Of a stretch of 64,000 bases of DNA, positions 25,355 to 34,146 are shown piece by piece (position 1 is the first letter of the stretch; the number at the start of each line of letters is the position of its first letter). This DNA comes from CAZSAT01 sp964604675 (GTDB lineage: Bacteria; Myxococcota_A; UBA796; CAJQPC01): the NCBI GenBank assembly GCA_964604675.1, contig CAZSAT010000020.1, positions 1 to 64,000 of the forward strand. Reading direction: 5' to 3'. Position numbers and translations under genes: made by a program. The notes under the pieces were generated by a model that was not told where the DNA came from, ran no database searches, and was given only the letters and a program-made list of their open reading frames with translations.

Positions 25355-26575
25355 CTAGGACTGACCGGGCAGGAAGCCCAATCGTAGCCCAAAGCCCCAG
25401 CCGGATGGCAGCCCGACCCCCGCCTCGCCGCCGAAGGTCCAGCCCTCCCGGATCACCAGATCGTAGCTGGCCAACAGGTGCTTGTCGGCCGACCCGACCC
25501 GCAAGATGTGTTCCTTCTGGTGCAGACGCAGGCCGGTCTCCAGGCGTGGTGAGAGCCAACGGCCAGCGTCGACCCCCGCAGGTGCCAGCGAATCGGAAGC
25601 ACCGAGGCCGATGGGGAAGTAGCCGCTGAGCTCGAACACCAACGCGGTGGCGTGGGAGCCGATGGCGCTGACGGTGAGCGAGGCTGCGCTGCCCAGACCC
25701 AGCTCGCCCGCCGACTCTTCGAACTCTGTGTAGCCCCATCGCCGAACGCTGGCGTAGGGCGCGATGACCAGGGCGTCGCTCGCCTCGAGCGCCCACGAGG
25801 CCGAAGCGCCCAGGGCGCCGGAGGAGCTCTCGTCGGAGACGACGTCGTAGTGACGCGTCTCGGCGACGCCAGCGTCGACAGTGATCGAGGCGGTTCGGCC
25901 CAGCGCGACCCTCGCCTCCAGCTCGCCGTGGCTGTAGTCGTCGTAGAGCAGGTAGTGCAGGCCGACGATCGAGAGGCGCTGGTGGGCGGAGCTGGCGTCG
26001 GGGAGTCGCCCGGTGCCAGGCCACTTGCCGTAGGTCCAGGGAATCTTGCGGCGCGATGCCGTGGTCGTGGGCTCGCGCGCGGGGGGGGTTGCCGGTGTCG
26101 GCGTGGCTCTTGGCGCTGCTGGGACCCGGGCTGCTGGCGCCGCTGGTGCTGTCCGCGGGGCCTCGAAGAACAACATGATGGGGTCGCCGAAGTCCTGCGC
26201 GGGCCTTCGGGTGGACACCCCGGCGTCGACCCGCTCGCCAGCAGGGTGGAGCTCGACCTGGACCACGCCGCCGTAGCCCAGGCCGATGAGCAGCGAGTCC
26301 GCCTGGCTCACGTCTGCGGTGTCGGTGATCGGTGTTCCAGGTGCCGCGAGGCGCGACTCGTCGGGCAGGCACCCCAACAAGACGCGGTCGAAGGCGCTCT
26401 CGGAGAACCAGGTGGCCAGGCTGCCGTAGGTGCGCACCACGACAGCCACGGGGGCTCGCCCTGGTAGCAGCGTGCTGGCAGCCTCGCAGGCCTGCCGCGC
26501 GGCGGCGGCCGAGGTGGCGGTGTCGGCCGCCACGGCCGTGGGCAAGAGCCAGGGGAGCAGGTGCAAGGTGGTCAT
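25355..26575 (-). CDS. exported YG-WF/HPAG family protein with barrel-like domain
   Basis: 406 aa. ATG 26575 overlaps the previous stop by 4 bp; signal peptide about 1-17 (ends TAVAADT). Family blocks: VRTYGSLATWFS and VELHPAGERVDAGVSTR. A Pro/Ala/Thr linker precedes about 230 residues of barrel-like strands ending in GLRLGFLPGQS. The barrel shares GRLPDASSA and a YLLYDDYSHGELEAR segment with the next gene upstream, so the two are full-length paralogues. The stop codon lies inside the ribosome site of the following gene. Function unknown. Confidence 0.85.
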   Translation of the reverse strand: MTTLHLLPWLLPTAVAADTATSAAAARQACEAASTLLPGRAPVAVVVRTYGSLATWFSESAFDRVLLGCLPDESRLAAPGTPITDTADVSQADSLLIGLGYGGVVQVELHPAGERVDAGVSTRRPAQDFGDPIMLFFEAPRTAPAAPAARVPAAPRATPTPATPPAREPTTTASRRKIPWTYGKWPGTGRLPDASSAHQRLSIVGLHYLLYDDYSHGELEARVALGRTASITVDAGVAETRHYDVVSDESSSGALGASASWALEASDALVIAPYASVRRWGYTEFEESAGELGLGSAASLTVSAIGSHATALVFELSGYFPIGLGASDSLAPAGVDAGRWLSPRLETGLRLHQKEHILRVGSADKHLLASYDLVIREGWTFGGEAGVGLPSGWGFGLRLGFLPGQS

Positions 26576-27804
26576 CGTTTCCGTCTCGGCTGGCGTCCGA
26601 GGTGGAGCGCCACGCCCGCATCACCTGGAAACGTGTAGCCGACTGCGGCCTCGGCCGAGACGGCCCAGCCCCCACGTGAGACCCGGCCGGCGCTCAGGGT
26701 GAGCTGCTCCTCGATCAGGCTTGCGCGCACCCAGGATCTCTCGGGTTGAAAGCGAATGGCCGCCTCGTACCGCGGGGACAGCAGGCGAAGGGCCGTCCAG
26801 GCTTGGGGTGCGAGCGAGGAGTGGAAGTCCGTCTTGACCAGGCTGGGATATCCGCTCGCCTCGACGGTGAGGGTGCGGTTGACGGCGAGGGCCGTGCCGA
26901 GCCCCGGCCCGAGCTCAGCCGTTGCGTTGTTGTTGTCCGGCCACCGCCATGCCCGCAACGCGACGAACGGCACGAGGCGCACCGCACCCCAGCGAAGGCT
27001 CCACCATCCATAGGTGGACCAGTTCCTGCTCGTGGAGTCTTGGCGGCCTCCCGGCCGGTCGGTGGACGCGCCGATGCTCAGGTCTGTGCCGACGCCCAGT
27101 CCGCGTTCGCCCTGGTACCTGCCTTGGAGCTGACCATGGTTCACACGGTCGTAGCTCAGGTAGCTCGCCCCAACGTAGGCGTCCCCCGTCGAGCCGGCGT
27201 CCCAAGCGCCCGGGAGCCTCCCAGTGCTGAGCCAGGTGGTTGGTCGACGAGCCAGCGTGTGGCCCCAACGTGGCTTGCTGGCGCGCTCTCGCTCTGCGGC
27301 CTGCTTCTCGGTCCGCCGGTCAGGGAGAGGCGTCTCCGTCGAGGCCTCGGCGACCGGCTCGGGCTCGGGCTCGGGCTCGGGCTCCTCGAAGAAGTGCATC
27401 TCCGGCGACGTCAAGGTGGCAACCTCTGGTCTCCTGTGCGCGATCCCGACATCAAGCCGCTCGCCGGCAGGGTGGAGCTCGACGCTCAGCACGCCGCCGA
27501 AGCCCAGGCCTTGGAGCAGCGCTGCGGACTGCCCGAGGTCGTCGACGTCGATGAGCGGTGTGCCGGGTTCCGCCCGCATGCTGCGCTCAGGGAGACACGC
27601 GATGAGCTCGGCTTCGAAGGACTCCAGGTCGAACCACGCGGGCAGCAGGCCGTAGCTTCGCACCATCGCAACCAGAGGCTCGCCACGCTGGAGTTCGGTG
27701 GCCGCGTACCCACATGTGAGCGCTGCCACTTCTCGGGCGACGGCGGCCTTCGGCTCCGCCCCGCGCGCGAGCCCGCTGACGACGAGGAGCGCGCTCGTCA
27801 CCAT
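26572..27804 (-). CDS. exported YG-WF/HPAG family protein with barrel-like domain
   Basis: 410 aa. ATG 27804 is chosen because it opens a signal peptide (MVTSALLVVSGLARGAEP) and overlaps the MopE-like stop by 7 bp. Family blocks: VRSYGLLPAWFD and VELHPAGERLDVGIAHR. Residues about 150-200 contain an EPEPEPEPE linker and a charged stretch; the rest is barrel-like, with STGRLPGAWDA and YLSYDRVNHGQLQGR matching its neighbour. Overlaps the next family member by 4 bp. Function unknown. Confidence 0.85.
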   Translation of the reverse strand: MVTSALLVVSGLARGAEPKAAVAREVAALTCGYAATELQRGEPLVAMVRSYGLLPAWFDLESFEAELIACLPERSMRAEPGTPLIDVDDLGQSAALLQGLGFGGVLSVELHPAGERLDVGIAHRRPEVATLTSPEMHFFEEPEPEPEPEPVAEASTETPLPDRRTEKQAAERERASKPRWGHTLARRPTTWLSTGRLPGAWDAGSTGDAYVGASYLSYDRVNHGQLQGRYQGERGLGVGTDLSIGASTDRPGGRQDSTSRNWSTYGWWSLRWGAVRLVPFVALRAWRWPDNNNATAELGPGLGTALAVNRTLTVEASGYPSLVKTDFHSSLAPQAWTALRLLSPRYEAAIRFQPERSWVRASLIEEQLTLSAGRVSRGGWAVSAEAAVGYTFPGDAGVALHLGRQPRRKR

Positions 27805-28757
27805 GCGGTGGCCGTGTACCCACAGATGCAGCCATCCCCGCCCGAACAGCAGGGGAAGCCGTCTGTCGCGCCGTTGCAGTTGTCGTCGACGCCGTTGCTG
27901 CAGTACTCGATGACGCCTGGTCGAACGCACTCGTTGTCGTCGTTGCAGTCGCCCGATGCTTCGGCGTAGCCGGTGGGTAGCGAACAGCCCTCCGTGGTCG
28001 TCGAGGACGTTCCGTAGCCATCGCCGTCTTCGTCCAGGTAGTAGGTCGACAGCACCCCCTCGTCGGCGTCGCCGTCGCAGTCCTGATCCGCCTTGTCACA
28101 GACCTCGGGCTCCGCGGGCGAGCGGTCCTCGTCCTCGTCGTCGCAGTCCCCGGACGCGAAGGACCAGCCGTCCTCGCTGCCCGCGCAGGACGCCATGGTG
28201 ACGTCTTCGTCGCCGTAGCCGTCGCCGTCCTCGTCGGCGTAGAGCGTCTCGAAGTCCGCATCCTCGTCCGTGGCGTTGTCGCAGTCGTTGTCGACGTCGT
28301 CGCAGGCGTCTGGCTGCTCGGGGTGGATGCTGCTGTCGTTGTCGTCGCAATCCTCGTGGGTCTGCACCCAGCCCGCGGGTTCCGAGCAGGCGTAGGTGGC
28401 GGTGGCGGAGTCGCTGCCCCACGTGTCCTCGTCTTCGTCCGGGTACCAGGCGGTGGCATCGACCGCATCGTCGTCTTCATCGCCTGAACAGTCGCTGTCC
28501 ACGCCGTCGTTGCACCACTCGTCGGCGTCCGGATGGATGTCCGGGTCGGTGTCGTCGCAGTCGTGGGCTTCGTCGAAGCCGTCGCCGTCCAGGTCGCGCG
28601 CGTCGGTGGAGGTGGTGGTGGAAGACGTGCCGCTGTCGCCGCTCGTGTCAGCCGGCACACGTCGGTCCTGGCTCGTGAGCACGATGCAACCTGCGCACGA
28701 CAGCGCCAAGCCGGCGGCCAGGATCCGGGTTCGGAGGCGGGTCTTGCGGCTGGCCAT
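27798..28757 (-). CDS. MopE-like Asp/Cys repeat lipoprotein
   Basis: 319 aa; first gene of the leftward operon carrying three YG-WF proteins. N-terminal lipoprotein signal with LSCAGC as the lipobox region, then a Ser/Thr linker and four MopE-type units (DLDGDGFDEAHDCDD, GDCDDED and similar), Asp- and Cys-rich. It ends with a Cys-rich tail (PCCSGGDGCICG). Probably surface-exposed and metal-binding by analogy to MopE. Sits 50 bp from the divergent FHA/protease gene, so the two may share a regulatory gap. Confidence 0.85.
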   Translation of the reverse strand: MASRKTRLRTRILAAGLALSCAGCIVLTSQDRRVPADTSGDSGTSSTTTSTDARDLDGDGFDEAHDCDDTDPDIHPDADEWCNDGVDSDCSGDEDDDAVDATAWYPDEDEDTWGSDSATATYACSEPAGWVQTHEDCDDNDSSIHPEQPDACDDVDNDCDNATDEDADFETLYADEDGDGYGDEDVTMASCAGSEDGWSFASGDCDDEDEDRSPAEPEVCDKADQDCDGDADEGVLSTYYLDEDGDGYGTSSTTTEGCSLPTGYAEASGDCNDDNECVRPGVIEYCSNGVDDNCNGATDGFPCCSGGDGCICGYTATAW

Positions 28758-28807
28758 GGGCCGAGTCTACCGTGCCCCTCGTGGTAGCTTCGACGCTCGG
28801 AGGCCGC

Positions 28808-30070
28808 ATGGCGAGGGGTCGAACGCTCACCGTCGGCCGGGACCCTCAATGCGACATCGTGTTGCCGCCCGATGCCACGAGTGTGTCGCGGGTTCACGCG
28901 CGGGTGCATGTGCTCGGTGGGGGCCGTTTCCGCATCGAAGACGCCGGTACCGCCAATGGCCTGCACGTCGATGGTCGGCGTGTTCCGTCAGCCGAGATCG
29001 GGTACCACGAGCGGGTGACACTGGGCAGTTTCGTGTTCGATCTGGAGACCCTGCGGCCCTACGATGCATCGTCTTCCGCGGGGGCGGGGGGGCGTTGGCT
29101 GGTCATCGGTCGGGATCCGAGCTGCGACATCGTGGTGGCGTCCCAGGTGACGGGCGTCTCCCGTCGGCACGCGGAGTTTCGCTTGCTGCCGGACGGGCGC
29201 GCCGAGGTGCGCGATCTCCAGAGTGGGAGCGGACTGTTCGTGGACGGTCGCCGCGTGTCGACCGCCGTGGTCGACCGCGGCAGGCGGGTGACGCTGGGGA
29301 GCCACCCCGTCACCTTGTTTCCCCAGGAGCGTCCAGCCCCTCACCGGCCGCGTGTGGCCGGCGCTTCGCGCGCTCCGTGGCTGATCGCGGCTGCCGTGCT
29401 CGCGTCCTTTGCCGGGCTGGTCTGGCGCGCGAGTGCGCCGGAGGTGACCGCTTCGACCGCTGCGAGCGCCAGGAGCACGTCGGCACCAGCCGGCACGCCG
29501 GCCGAGATCTTCGAGCGCTACGCCGCCAGCGTGGTGGTGGTGGAGGTCGGTGCGGGCATGGGGGCCGCGCTCGGTTCCGGGTTCTTCGTCGATTCGAGCG
29601 GACTGCTGGTGACCAACCAGCACGTGATTGCGGACGGAGGGCGGGTGATCGTGCGCATGCTTGGTGGGGCCGAGGTGCGGGCCGAGGTGGTGGCCACCGA
29701 CAGCTTCCACGACCTCGCTGTGCTCAGGGCCCAGTTGTCGGGCCGTGCCACACCCGTGCGGTTGGGGGACTCGGACGCCATCCAGATCGGCGAGCAGGTC
29801 GTGGCCATCGGAAACCCGATCGGTCTCGAGCACACCATCACCGACGGAGTCGTGAGTGCGCGCCGCGACATCCAGGGTCGCGAGCTGATCCAGATGTCGG
29901 TTCCCATCAGCCAGGGAAACTCGGGCGGTCCCGTGTTCAACATGAGCGGCGAGGTCATCGGCGTGGCGGTCGGGACCATCGATGGCACGGCCTTCGGGGT
30001 GAGCGTGCAGAACGTGAACCTGGCGGTGCCGGTCAGCGACGTGAGGGCTCTGCTCGCTCAGTCCAGATAG
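28808..30070 (+). CDS. double-FHA membrane-anchored trypsin-like protease (HtrA type, no PDZ)
   Basis: 420 aa. ATG 28808 has GGAGG four bases upstream. FHA domains at about 1-82 (GRDPQ, SRVHA) and 92-172 (GRDPS, SRRHA, SGSG). One membrane span at 190-207. The external part (about 232-418) is a trypsin-like Ser protease of the HtrA/DegP type, with catalytic His272 (TNQHVI), Asp302 (FHDLAVL) and Ser372 (QGNSGGP); no PDZ domain. Phosphothreonine binding inside may control proteolysis outside. The 3' end overlaps the opposite-strand kinase by 13 bp. Confidence 0.92.
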   Translation: MARGRTLTVGRDPQCDIVLPPDATSVSRVHARVHVLGGGRFRIEDAGTANGLHVDGRRVPSAEIGYHERVTLGSFVFDLETLRPYDASSSAGAGGRWLVIGRDPSCDIVVASQVTGVSRRHAEFRLLPDGRAEVRDLQSGSGLFVDGRRVSTAVVDRGRRVTLGSHPVTLFPQERPAPHRPRVAGASRAPWLIAAAVLASFAGLVWRASAPEVTASTAASARSTSAPAGTPAEIFERYAASVVVVEVGAGMGAALGSGFFVDSSGLLVTNQHVIADGGRVIVRMLGGAEVRAEVVATDSFHDLAVLRAQLSGRATPVRLGDSDAIQIGEQVVAIGNPIGLEHTITDGVVSARRDIQGRELIQMSVPISQGNSGGPVFNMSGEVIGVAVGTIDGTAFGVSVQNVNLAVPVSDVRALLAQSR

Positions 30071-32127
30071 CAGCCGCGGCTGCTGGGAGTCCAGGCGGCT
30101 TCGAGCCTGTTCCAGTCGTAGTTGTAGGTCGTGCTGCCGTAGGCCATCTCCACGGACGCAGCGTGTTCGCAGCCGAGGGCGATGTAGCCGAGCGCTGTGC
30201 AGTGGCGGAGCGTTGCGTTGCGGCTGGAGCTCGGCTGGTTCCTGACCATCTTGACGTCGACGCAGTCGGGCGCCGCGCTCCGGAAGATCCGCGTGACGCT
30301 GGAGCTCCGCAGAGCGTTCTTGTCTTGCAGGTCGTCCTTCCAGATACGTCGCGCGAAGCCGACGTACGCTTCGTGGTCGCGGAGCCCTCCTGCGGCGACC
30401 ATGCACTCCTGTAGCAGCTCGTTGTCGTTCACCGGCGACACCGCCAGGTCTTTCATCGACTCGTTGCACGTTGCCAGGGTGACCTGCCAGAAGTCACGGG
30501 CGTTGGCGGTGTCCCCGTCTTTCCAGGCATGGACCGCCAGTCGGTTCAGGAACATGGCGTAGGTCCATACCCCCTCGAAGGCCAGCCAACCCTCTGTCTC
30601 CTTCTTGAAGAAGCCCTGGTAGTGCTCGATCGCCTGTTCACACAGGGGCTCTCCTCGTGAGGTGTACGGGCCTAGGATGGTGCAGGCATTGCTCAGCAAC
30701 AGGGCGCGCGCGAGCTGCCCGGGACCGCTGGACTGCTGGAGGTCGACGTTGTTGGTGAGGGCATCGTCAGCTCGGAAAGCGATCTCGTCAAAGGTGGCGC
30801 CTGTGTAGTGCCACTTGTGCGACCAGACCGTGGCGAGCTGGAGCCAGCCCAAGGCTTCGCTGTGAGGCGTTGTGTCGCCGATGGCCGTGGCCATCGTCAC
30901 GGCCGAGGCGATCGTTCCGTCGTCGGAGTTGGCGGCGTGGTCGGTCTTGAAGTGTTCGAGGAGCTGCGCCACGGCGGCGACCTGGTCGGCACGCTCCGCA
31001 GCGAGACGGGCCTCTTCAGCGGCCGCCTTGCGGTCTCCGTTCAGGATCATCACGGCGAGGCCGAGGGCCAGGAGGGTGCCGAGACCGAGCGCAAGTCGGG
31101 CCGTGGACTGACGGCCTGGTGGTCTGTCCGTGATCTCGGTGGTGTCGACGAGCGGGTCCGGCCCCTCGTCATGCAGCTCGCGCACCTCTTGCGGGCGTGG
31201 GCCGTGCTCAGCGATGTCCGGGACCGGCGGCGCGGTCTCGTGCGGCGCCGCGGAGGGCTGGGAGCCTCCGGTTCGGGTGGCGATTGTGACGCCCAGTCCC
31301 GTCGCCAGTTCGTTTGCGGACGCTGGACGTCTCTCCGGAGCGCTGGACAGTGCGGCGGCAAGCGTCGACTCGATCTGTCCGTCGATCGGGATGTCGAGTG
31401 TGCTGGGCCGCGGAATGGGCTGGCGTCCCGAATAGAGCTCCACCGCCGCCATCATGTCGTCTGGGTGGAGCGGCAGCCGGCCTGTCAGCATGCGCCAGAG
31501 GATCATGCCGAGCGCATGCACGTCGGCTTGAGGACCGATGTCGGGTTTGCCGGCGAATTGTTCCGCAGCCATGTACGGCACGGTTCCCATGCGTGAGCCG
31601 GCCACGGTCATGCCAGACTCGTCTTCGAGCAGCTTGGCGAGTCCGAAGTCGGTGACCTTCACGATGCCCGGCCACGGTGCGCCCTCGGGTCGATGGAGCA
31701 GCACGTTGGCGGGCTTCAGGTCCCGGTGCACCACGCGCCTGCGGTGGGCGTAGGCCACGGCACTGAGCACCTGCCCGAACACGCCCATGGCCTGTTTCAC
31801 CGGCCAAGGCCCGGGTTGCTCGATCTCGAGCACATGCTCCAACGAAGGACCGACCACGAACTCCATGACGATGGCGAGCACGTCGCCTTGCTCCACGAAG
31901 TCCCGCACCGCCACGATGCCTGGGCTCGCCAGCTGCGATTGCACCCAGGCCTCTTGCGCGAACCGGCGTCGGACCCGTTTCTTCATCGCGAGGTTTGGAA
32001 GCAACACCTTGATGGCCACCGTCTGGCCGAGCAGGGCGTGGTGCCCCTTGTAGACCACACCCATGCCGCCGCCCGCAATGGGGGCGTCGACGATGTAGTT
32101 GCCGAGTCTCGTGCCAGGCGTGATCAT
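30058..32127 (-). CDS. Ser/Thr protein kinase with large external helical domain
   Basis: 689 aa. ATG 32127 (MITPGTRLGNY) is chosen because kinases of this type begin just before the Gly loop; the ribosome site is not obvious. Kinase domain about 10-275: AGGGMGVVYKG, VAIK, alpha-C Glu present (RFAQEAWV), HRDLKPAN, canonical DFG, MAAEQF in place of APE. One membrane span at about 340-360. The external part (about 365-689) is mostly helical with about 8 Cys and may be TPR-like; no family recognised. Divergent from a YG-WF gene with only 22 bp between starts, so the pair is likely co-regulated. Confidence 0.9.
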   Translation of the reverse strand: MITPGTRLGNYIVDAPIAGGGMGVVYKGHHALLGQTVAIKVLLPNLAMKKRVRRRFAQEAWVQSQLASPGIVAVRDFVEQGDVLAIVMEFVVGPSLEHVLEIEQPGPWPVKQAMGVFGQVLSAVAYAHRRRVVHRDLKPANVLLHRPEGAPWPGIVKVTDFGLAKLLEDESGMTVAGSRMGTVPYMAAEQFAGKPDIGPQADVHALGMILWRMLTGRLPLHPDDMMAAVELYSGRQPIPRPSTLDIPIDGQIESTLAAALSSAPERRPASANELATGLGVTIATRTGGSQPSAAPHETAPPVPDIAEHGPRPQEVRELHDEGPDPLVDTTEITDRPPGRQSTARLALGLGTLLALGLAVMILNGDRKAAAEEARLAAERADQVAAVAQLLEHFKTDHAANSDDGTIASAVTMATAIGDTTPHSEALGWLQLATVWSHKWHYTGATFDEIAFRADDALTNNVDLQQSSGPGQLARALLLSNACTILGPYTSRGEPLCEQAIEHYQGFFKKETEGWLAFEGVWTYAMFLNRLAVHAWKDGDTANARDFWQVTLATCNESMKDLAVSPVNDNELLQECMVAAGGLRDHEAYVGFARRIWKDDLQDKNALRSSSVTRIFRSAAPDCVDVKMVRNQPSSSRNATLRHCTALGYIALGCEHAASVEMAYGSTTYNYDWNRLEAAWTPSSRGCYLD

Positions 32128-32149
32128 CGTGCGACCGCGAGGGTACACC

Positions 32150-33139
32150 GTGTTCGTCGTCCCAACGCTGCTGCCCCTTGCGTTTGCGCAGGACGCCCCG
32201 TCCAACGTGGATGCGCTACGCGACGGTCTTCGAGCTCTCGGGCTCGACGCAGGGCCGGCCCTCGTGGTTGTGAAGACCTACGGTGGGCTTCCCCCTTGGT
32301 TCGATCCCGCCGTGACGATCGACGCGTTGGAGGATGCTCTCCCAAGTGGGTCGCGCGTTGCGCCTTATGAGGCGGTCCTGATCGACGCCGAGGATGCGCG
32401 AGCCCGGCGCGACGGCGCGCATGCGGCTGGCATGGCGAGCGTGGTGCTCGTGGAGTTCTGGCCAGCCGGTTCCCGCGTGGACGCGAGCCTGTCCGGCTGG
32501 GTTCTCGGAGCTGCGGAGCGGGAGGTGTCACCGCTCGTGGTCTCCATGACGGAGTTGACGAATGGCGTTCCGCCCCCCGATGTGCCGTCTGCGCTCGAGG
32601 GGCCGGGCTTCGTGGCTCCGCCCGCCTCCGTTCCCAAGAAGAAGAAGAAGCGTCGGAAGCGCCGACGTCTCGGATGGCCTGATTGGCCGGGCGACGTCGT
32701 CGACTGGATCGGCGATCGGGAGTTGGGTCTACTGGCCCGCGGGTCGCCCTTCACCGGGTTCGCTGCCTACGACGGTGGCAGGGAGATCGAGTATGTGGGC
32801 GCCTCCCTCGGCGGCGTCCTGGCGCTGCACGGTGACTACCTGTATGTCGGGCCGGCGGTGGACAGAGTGCCGGAGGTGGGCGCGCCCATGTGGGGTGGTC
32901 GTGCGGGCGTGGCGACATCCGGCGGCTGGGTGCACCTCACCTTGGGCTACCAGAAGGCGCCGCGTCTCGACCTCTTCGTGGTCGAAGGGGAGATCATCGT
33001 GGACAGCGTGCGCTTGGGCCGTGCCGACGATCTGAGAGATCCGGGATGGGGCGTGCCGATGGTCTTTTCGTTCGGTGGCTTGGGAGGGGCGGCCACCGGC
33101 TACTCGATGCACTTTCGCCTCGAGCTTGCTCGGTACTAG
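32150..33139 (+). CDS. exported YG-WF/HPAG family protein with basic linker and barrel-like domain
   Basis: 329 aa. GTG 32150 is chosen: GAGGG about 7 bases upstream and a clear signal peptide (MFVVPTLLPLAFAQDAP). Family blocks: VKTYGGLPPWFD and VEFWPAGSRVDASLSGW. A very basic linker (KKKKKRRKRRR, about 163-175) precedes about 140 residues of barrel-like strands. Lone rightward gene divergent from the kinase at 30058-32127. The basic linker is unique among the seven family members here. Function unknown. Confidence 0.82.
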   Translation: MFVVPTLLPLAFAQDAPSNVDALRDGLRALGLDAGPALVVVKTYGGLPPWFDPAVTIDALEDALPSGSRVAPYEAVLIDAEDARARRDGAHAAGMASVVLVEFWPAGSRVDASLSGWVLGAAEREVSPLVVSMTELTNGVPPPDVPSALEGPGFVAPPASVPKKKKKRRKRRRLGWPDWPGDVVDWIGDRELGLLARGSPFTGFAAYDGGREIEYVGASLGGVLALHGDYLYVGPAVDRVPEVGAPMWGGRAGVATSGGWVHLTLGYQKAPRLDLFVVEGEIIVDSVRLGRADDLRDPGWGVPMVFSFGGLGGAATGYSMHFRLELARY

Positions 33140-33156
33140 CGGTTCGGTAGCCGGTG

Positions 33157-33555
33157 CTACGGCGTCTTGACCTGCACCTCGAACTGCCCCGCCTGCTCGT
33201 TCATGCTGACCATGTCGTAGCGCTCGGTGGCGCCGCCGTTGAGCACGACCATCTGCCAGCTCGACTCGTCGCCGGTGAGCCGACCCTCGGCGCTGCGGAA
33301 GACGGTCTTGATCTGCACCGGGAGGTCCTTCTCGGAGAGGTTCTCGAGCTCGATCGTGACCCGCAGCCGGCCGTCGCCTTCGCGGTCGGTCTGGATGTGG
33401 CGCAGGGCGACCAGCTTCCAGGCGGCCTTGTCGACCGCGAGCACCGCGTCGGAAGCCTCCATGTCCGGGTAGGTCTGGAGGGGTGCGGGTCCCTGCCACG
33501 CGCAGCCGGTGAGGAGCGCGGCGACGAGCCAGATCACTGGTACATGACGCCCCAC
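33157..33555 (-). CDS. YcfL-like (DUF1425) lipoprotein
   Basis: 132 aa if begun at GTG 33555, which has AGGAGG four bases upstream and gives a basic n-region; GTG 33537 (GTGA overlap with the previous stop) is the alternative. Lipobox LLTGC. The rest is one beta-sandwich domain of the DUF1425/YcfL type. In enterobacteria ycfL sits next to lpoB, as here, which supports the call. Probably an outer-membrane lipoprotein linked to LpoB and peptidoglycan synthesis. Last gene of a three-gene leftward set. Confidence 0.75.
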   Translation of the reverse strand: MGRHVPVIWLVAALLTGCAWQGPAPLQTYPDMEASDAVLAVDKAAWKLVALRHIQTDREGDGRLRVTIELENLSEKDLPVQIKTVFRSAEGRLTGDESSWQMVVLNGGATERYDMVSMNEQAGQFEVQVKTP

Positions 33556-34115
33556 GAGCCCTCCTTCTTCATCTCGTAGCTGTTGGACCACCCCACGATG
33601 CCGGTCTCGGCGTCGGTGAGCTGGAAGCGGATCACCACGTAGTCGGCCTGGGTCTGCCCATCGGAGCTCGACAGGCTGCGGACCTCGCCCGTGAGGAAGT
33701 AGTCCGCGCCCGCGATCGAGGTGAGCTTCGCCGCGTCGGCCTGGCCGGAGCGCTTCAGCTCCCGCTCGGCGAGGATCTGCTGGGTGATCTCCCGGTTCAG
33801 CACCGCGAGCTTGCCCGCCGCGTTCTGCACCAGCAGATCGGTGATCAGCGTGGTGAAGATGTCCTGGTCGATCAGGAAGCGGCTGCGGTTGTTCACCGGC
33901 TCCACCGCGATGCGCGGCGCCCCCTCGAAGGCCGTGATCACGGGCGCGCCGACCAGCTCGCGACTCATCTCCTGGGCGACCGCGCGGATGTCGCGCGACT
34001 CCATGCCGGTGCCCTCGACCGCGCCGTACGCGTCGGGGTCGACGTAGGTCGTCTTCTTGGTCTTGACCCCGCAGCCCGCGACGAACAGGGCGGCGAGGAC
34101 GATGACGATCCTCAT
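33534..34115 (-). CDS. lpoB: LpoB-like outer-membrane lipoprotein (penicillin-binding protein activator)
   Basis: 193 aa. ATG 34115 has GGAGG four bases upstream; lipoprotein signal with VAGC lipobox. The globular part (about 60-190) matches the LpoB/PF13036 fold: RIAVEPVNNRSR, LLVQNAAGKLAVLNRE, GADYFLTGEV, FQLTDAETGIVGWSN. LpoB stimulates PBP1b transglycosylase/transpeptidase activity across the periplasm in E. coli. Here it lies between COG3014-like and YcfL-like genes, the arrangement known in gammaproteobacteria. Its PBP partner is not in the window. Confidence 0.85.
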   Translation of the reverse strand: MRIVIVLAALFVAGCGVKTKKTTYVDPDAYGAVEGTGMESRDIRAVAQEMSRELVGAPVITAFEGAPRIAVEPVNNRSRFLIDQDIFTTLITDLLVQNAAGKLAVLNREITQQILAERELKRSGQADAAKLTSIAGADYFLTGEVRSLSSSDGQTQADYVVIRFQLTDAETGIVGWSNSYEMKKEGSWGVMYQ

Positions 34116-34146
34116 GTTTCCTCCAGGACTTGGAACATACCCGCCC

